Shown here piece after piece: positions 4,529 to 5,827 of a DNA stretch of 5,827 nucleotides. The stretch spans positions 1 to 5,827 of the forward strand of contig JAQBPI010000162.1 in the NCBI GenBank assembly GCA_028287605.1. The letters run 5' to 3'. Made by a program: the position numbers and the translations under genes. The DNA is from Chloroflexota bacterium. Lineage in GTDB: Bacteria; Chloroflexota; Dormibacteria; Aeolococcales; Aeolococcaceae. The notes under the pieces are model-generated. The model searched no databases, had not been told where the DNA came from, and saw only the letters and a program-made list of their open reading frames with translations. Numbering within the stretch: the first letter of the stretch is position 1; each line of letters opens with the position of its first letter.

Positions 4529-5827
4529 ATGGGGGCCCATCGGACCCGCGCGTGTCATCGTCGCCGGCCGGCGCTCGCGCTCGCCGTCACGCTGCTCGCC
4601 ATCGCCTCGCCGCTGAGCGCCCGGCCGGCGCACGCCGCCTCCCCGGACACCGTGGTCCGCGCCGTGCTCGACGAGATCAGCACCCACGGGTGGAACCCGG
4701 CGGTCGGTGGCCTCTACATCAACTGGTCGGTCGACGATCCCTCCCAGGTGAACCAGCCCGGCGGGATGGTCACCCGCCACGACGGGCTCACCGAGCTGCG
4801 CGACCTGGCGAACATGCTCCGGTACCAGCGGCGCCACCCCGGCGACCGCTCGCAGGCGGCGGCGATCGCCCGCCTGGCGCCGGTGGTGCAGGGCGAGTTC
4901 CAGCGCTACGGCTCCGACAAGGGCTGGGTCTACTGGGAGCTGCTGCGGCTCGCCGACCTGGGCGGTGGCCGCGCCTTCAGCGACGAGGCGCGGGCCTTCG
5001 CCGCCCACCTCGCCACCATCGTCGACCCCGTCACCGGGGTCTCCCACGGCCCGCTCAGCGCCTCGACGGCGGAGGCGGCGGCCACCTGCGCCGACGGCTA
5101 CCGCGTCGACCACGACCTCGAGAGCGGCCTCGCCCTGGCCGACGCCGGCGCCCGCTTCGGCGACGTGACGTGGGCGGCGCTGGGGGCGCGCGAGGTCGAC
5201 GTGGTCGTCGCCCAGACCTTCGACACCGCCCACCACCTCTTCGACCGCATCGTCTGCCAGGGGGCGGTCTGGGACCAGCACGCCAAGATCGGCGAGCAGG
5301 CCGACGACATCAGCGCCCTGCTCGACGCCGGCGCCGCCACCCACAACGCCGCCTACATCGCCCGCGCCCAGGAGATGCTCGACACCCTCGCCGGCCCCGC
5401 CGGAGGCCTCCACGACACCGCTCGCGGCGGCTACTGGTTCACCCTCGACATGGCCACCGGCGCGGTCGACAGCAGCTACAAGGAGACCCGCCAGCTGGCC
5501 ATGCTCGGCGCCTTCCACCACGCCGACGCGCTGACCGGCGGCCGCTACGCCGCCGCCGAGGCGGAGATGGTGCGGGTGGCGCTGCAGATGTTCACGCCGG
5601 CGCCGCTGTCCGGCTACCCCTACCGCGAGGCGCCCCAGTTCGGCTTCTTCGGCAGGGAGAGGTGGATCACCACCGAGTCGGCGGGCATCGCCCTCGAGGC
5701 CCTGCAGGCCTCACTCGGCGACGTCCCGCCCACGCCGGTGCGCGTGCCGGCGGCCGTGCGACCGGCTCCGCGGATCGCCGCCGTCCCCCCGCCGCCGGCG
5801 CCCGCGACCCCCCAGCCGGCGGTGACC
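4529..5827 (+). CDS. Secreted protein, probable (alpha/alpha) helical-barrel (glycosidase/epimerase-like), 3' end outside window
   Basis: The open frame gives 433 residues and runs off the window. A strong purine-rich ribosome-binding site (AGGGAAGGGAAG, 4511-4522) lies 6 nt before the ATG. A signal peptide is clear: a basic N-terminus (RTRACHRRRP), hydrophobic core ALALAVTLLAIASPL (15-29) and a probable cleavage after AHA at 34-36. The body (about 40-397) alternates helices with Gly/Trp/Tyr-rich loops (GGLYINW 60-66, KGWVYWELLRLADL 131-144, GGYWFTLD 300-307, FGFFGRERW 371-379). There are repeated hairpins of the type ALLDAGAATHNAAYIARAQ (263-281), as in six-hairpin glycosidases and N-acylglucosamine 2-epimerase-like proteins. 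Candidate acidic active-site residues are D259/D260, E319 and E383. C187 and C243 could form a disulphide. From about 399 a Pro/Ala-rich linker begins, suggesting a further domain, anchor or wall-spanning tail beyond the window. The family assignment is by pattern only. Confidence 0.8.
   Translation, partial: MGAHRTRACHRRRPALALAVTLLAIASPLSARPAHAASPDTVVRAVLDEISTHGWNPAVGGLYINWSVDDPSQVNQPGGMVTRHDGLTELRDLANMLRYQRRHPGDRSQAAAIARLAPVVQGEFQRYGSDKGWVYWELLRLADLGGGRAFSDEARAFAAHLATIVDPVTGVSHGPLSASTAEAAATCADGYRVDHDLESGLALADAGARFGDVTWAALGAREVDVVVAQTFDTAHHLFDRIVCQGAVWDQHAKIGEQADDISALLDAGAATHNAAYIARAQEMLDTLAGPAGGLHDTARGGYWFTLDMATGAVDSSYKETRQLAMLGAFHHADALTGGRYAAAEAEMVRVALQMFTPAPLSGYPYREAPQFGFFGRERWITTESAGIALEALQASLGDVPPTPVRVPAAVRPAPRIAAVPPPPAPATPQPAVT

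Noticed and set aside
4466..5521. A 351-codon minus-strand open frame.
   Set aside because: It lies antisense to the secreted protein gene, which has a good ribosome-binding site and signal peptide; the minus-strand product has biased, repetitive composition.

Overview
The window is very G+C-rich, with G or C at almost every third codon position. That points to a high-GC Gram-positive-like lineage such as Actinomycetota or a Chloroflexota/Dormibacterota-type soil bacterium; no marker here settles which. No tRNA, rRNA, insertion sequence, phage gene, toxin-antitoxin pair or CRISPR array is visible. It reads as an ordinary chromosomal stretch, and I see no clear novel multi-gene system.

Positions 1-2235 hold two same-strand (minus) metabolic genes. 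gnd (6-phosphogluconate dehydrogenase, complete, 480 aa) is transcribed first. It is followed directly by a glutamine synthetase family gene whose 3' end lies outside the window. That second gene carries an apparent one-base deletion around position 169 and has no ordinary start codon where its N-terminus should begin, so it is either broken or affected by sequence errors. Upstream of gnd is a 151-bp divergent region with a possible ECF-sigma-type promoter. On its other side is a small plus-strand gene for a 56-aa one-helix membrane protein (2387-2557).

Positions 2572-4026 hold two minus-strand genes: a 349-aa polytopic membrane protein of the lysylphosphatidylglycerol synthase/flippase transmembrane family, and upstream of it a 72-aa protein I do not recognise. 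The 186 bp between them contain several GC-rich inverted repeats, one just after the small gene's stop codon and terminator-like.

Positions 4117-5827 are plus strand. A 105-aa winged-helix regulator is transcribed divergently from the 72-aa gene and appears to have a near-leaderless transcript. It is followed by a secreted protein (at least 433 aa, running off the window) with a clear signal peptide, a helical-barrel-like body and the start of a proline-rich C-terminal linker. The small regulator could control its divergent neighbour, itself or the secreted protein; that is inference from position only.

The main points worth a second look are the damaged glutamine synthetase, the candidate promoters (ECF-like before gnd, near-leaderless before the regulator and the membrane protein), an 11-bp-spaced direct repeat before the secreted protein, and the unassigned secreted protein itself.
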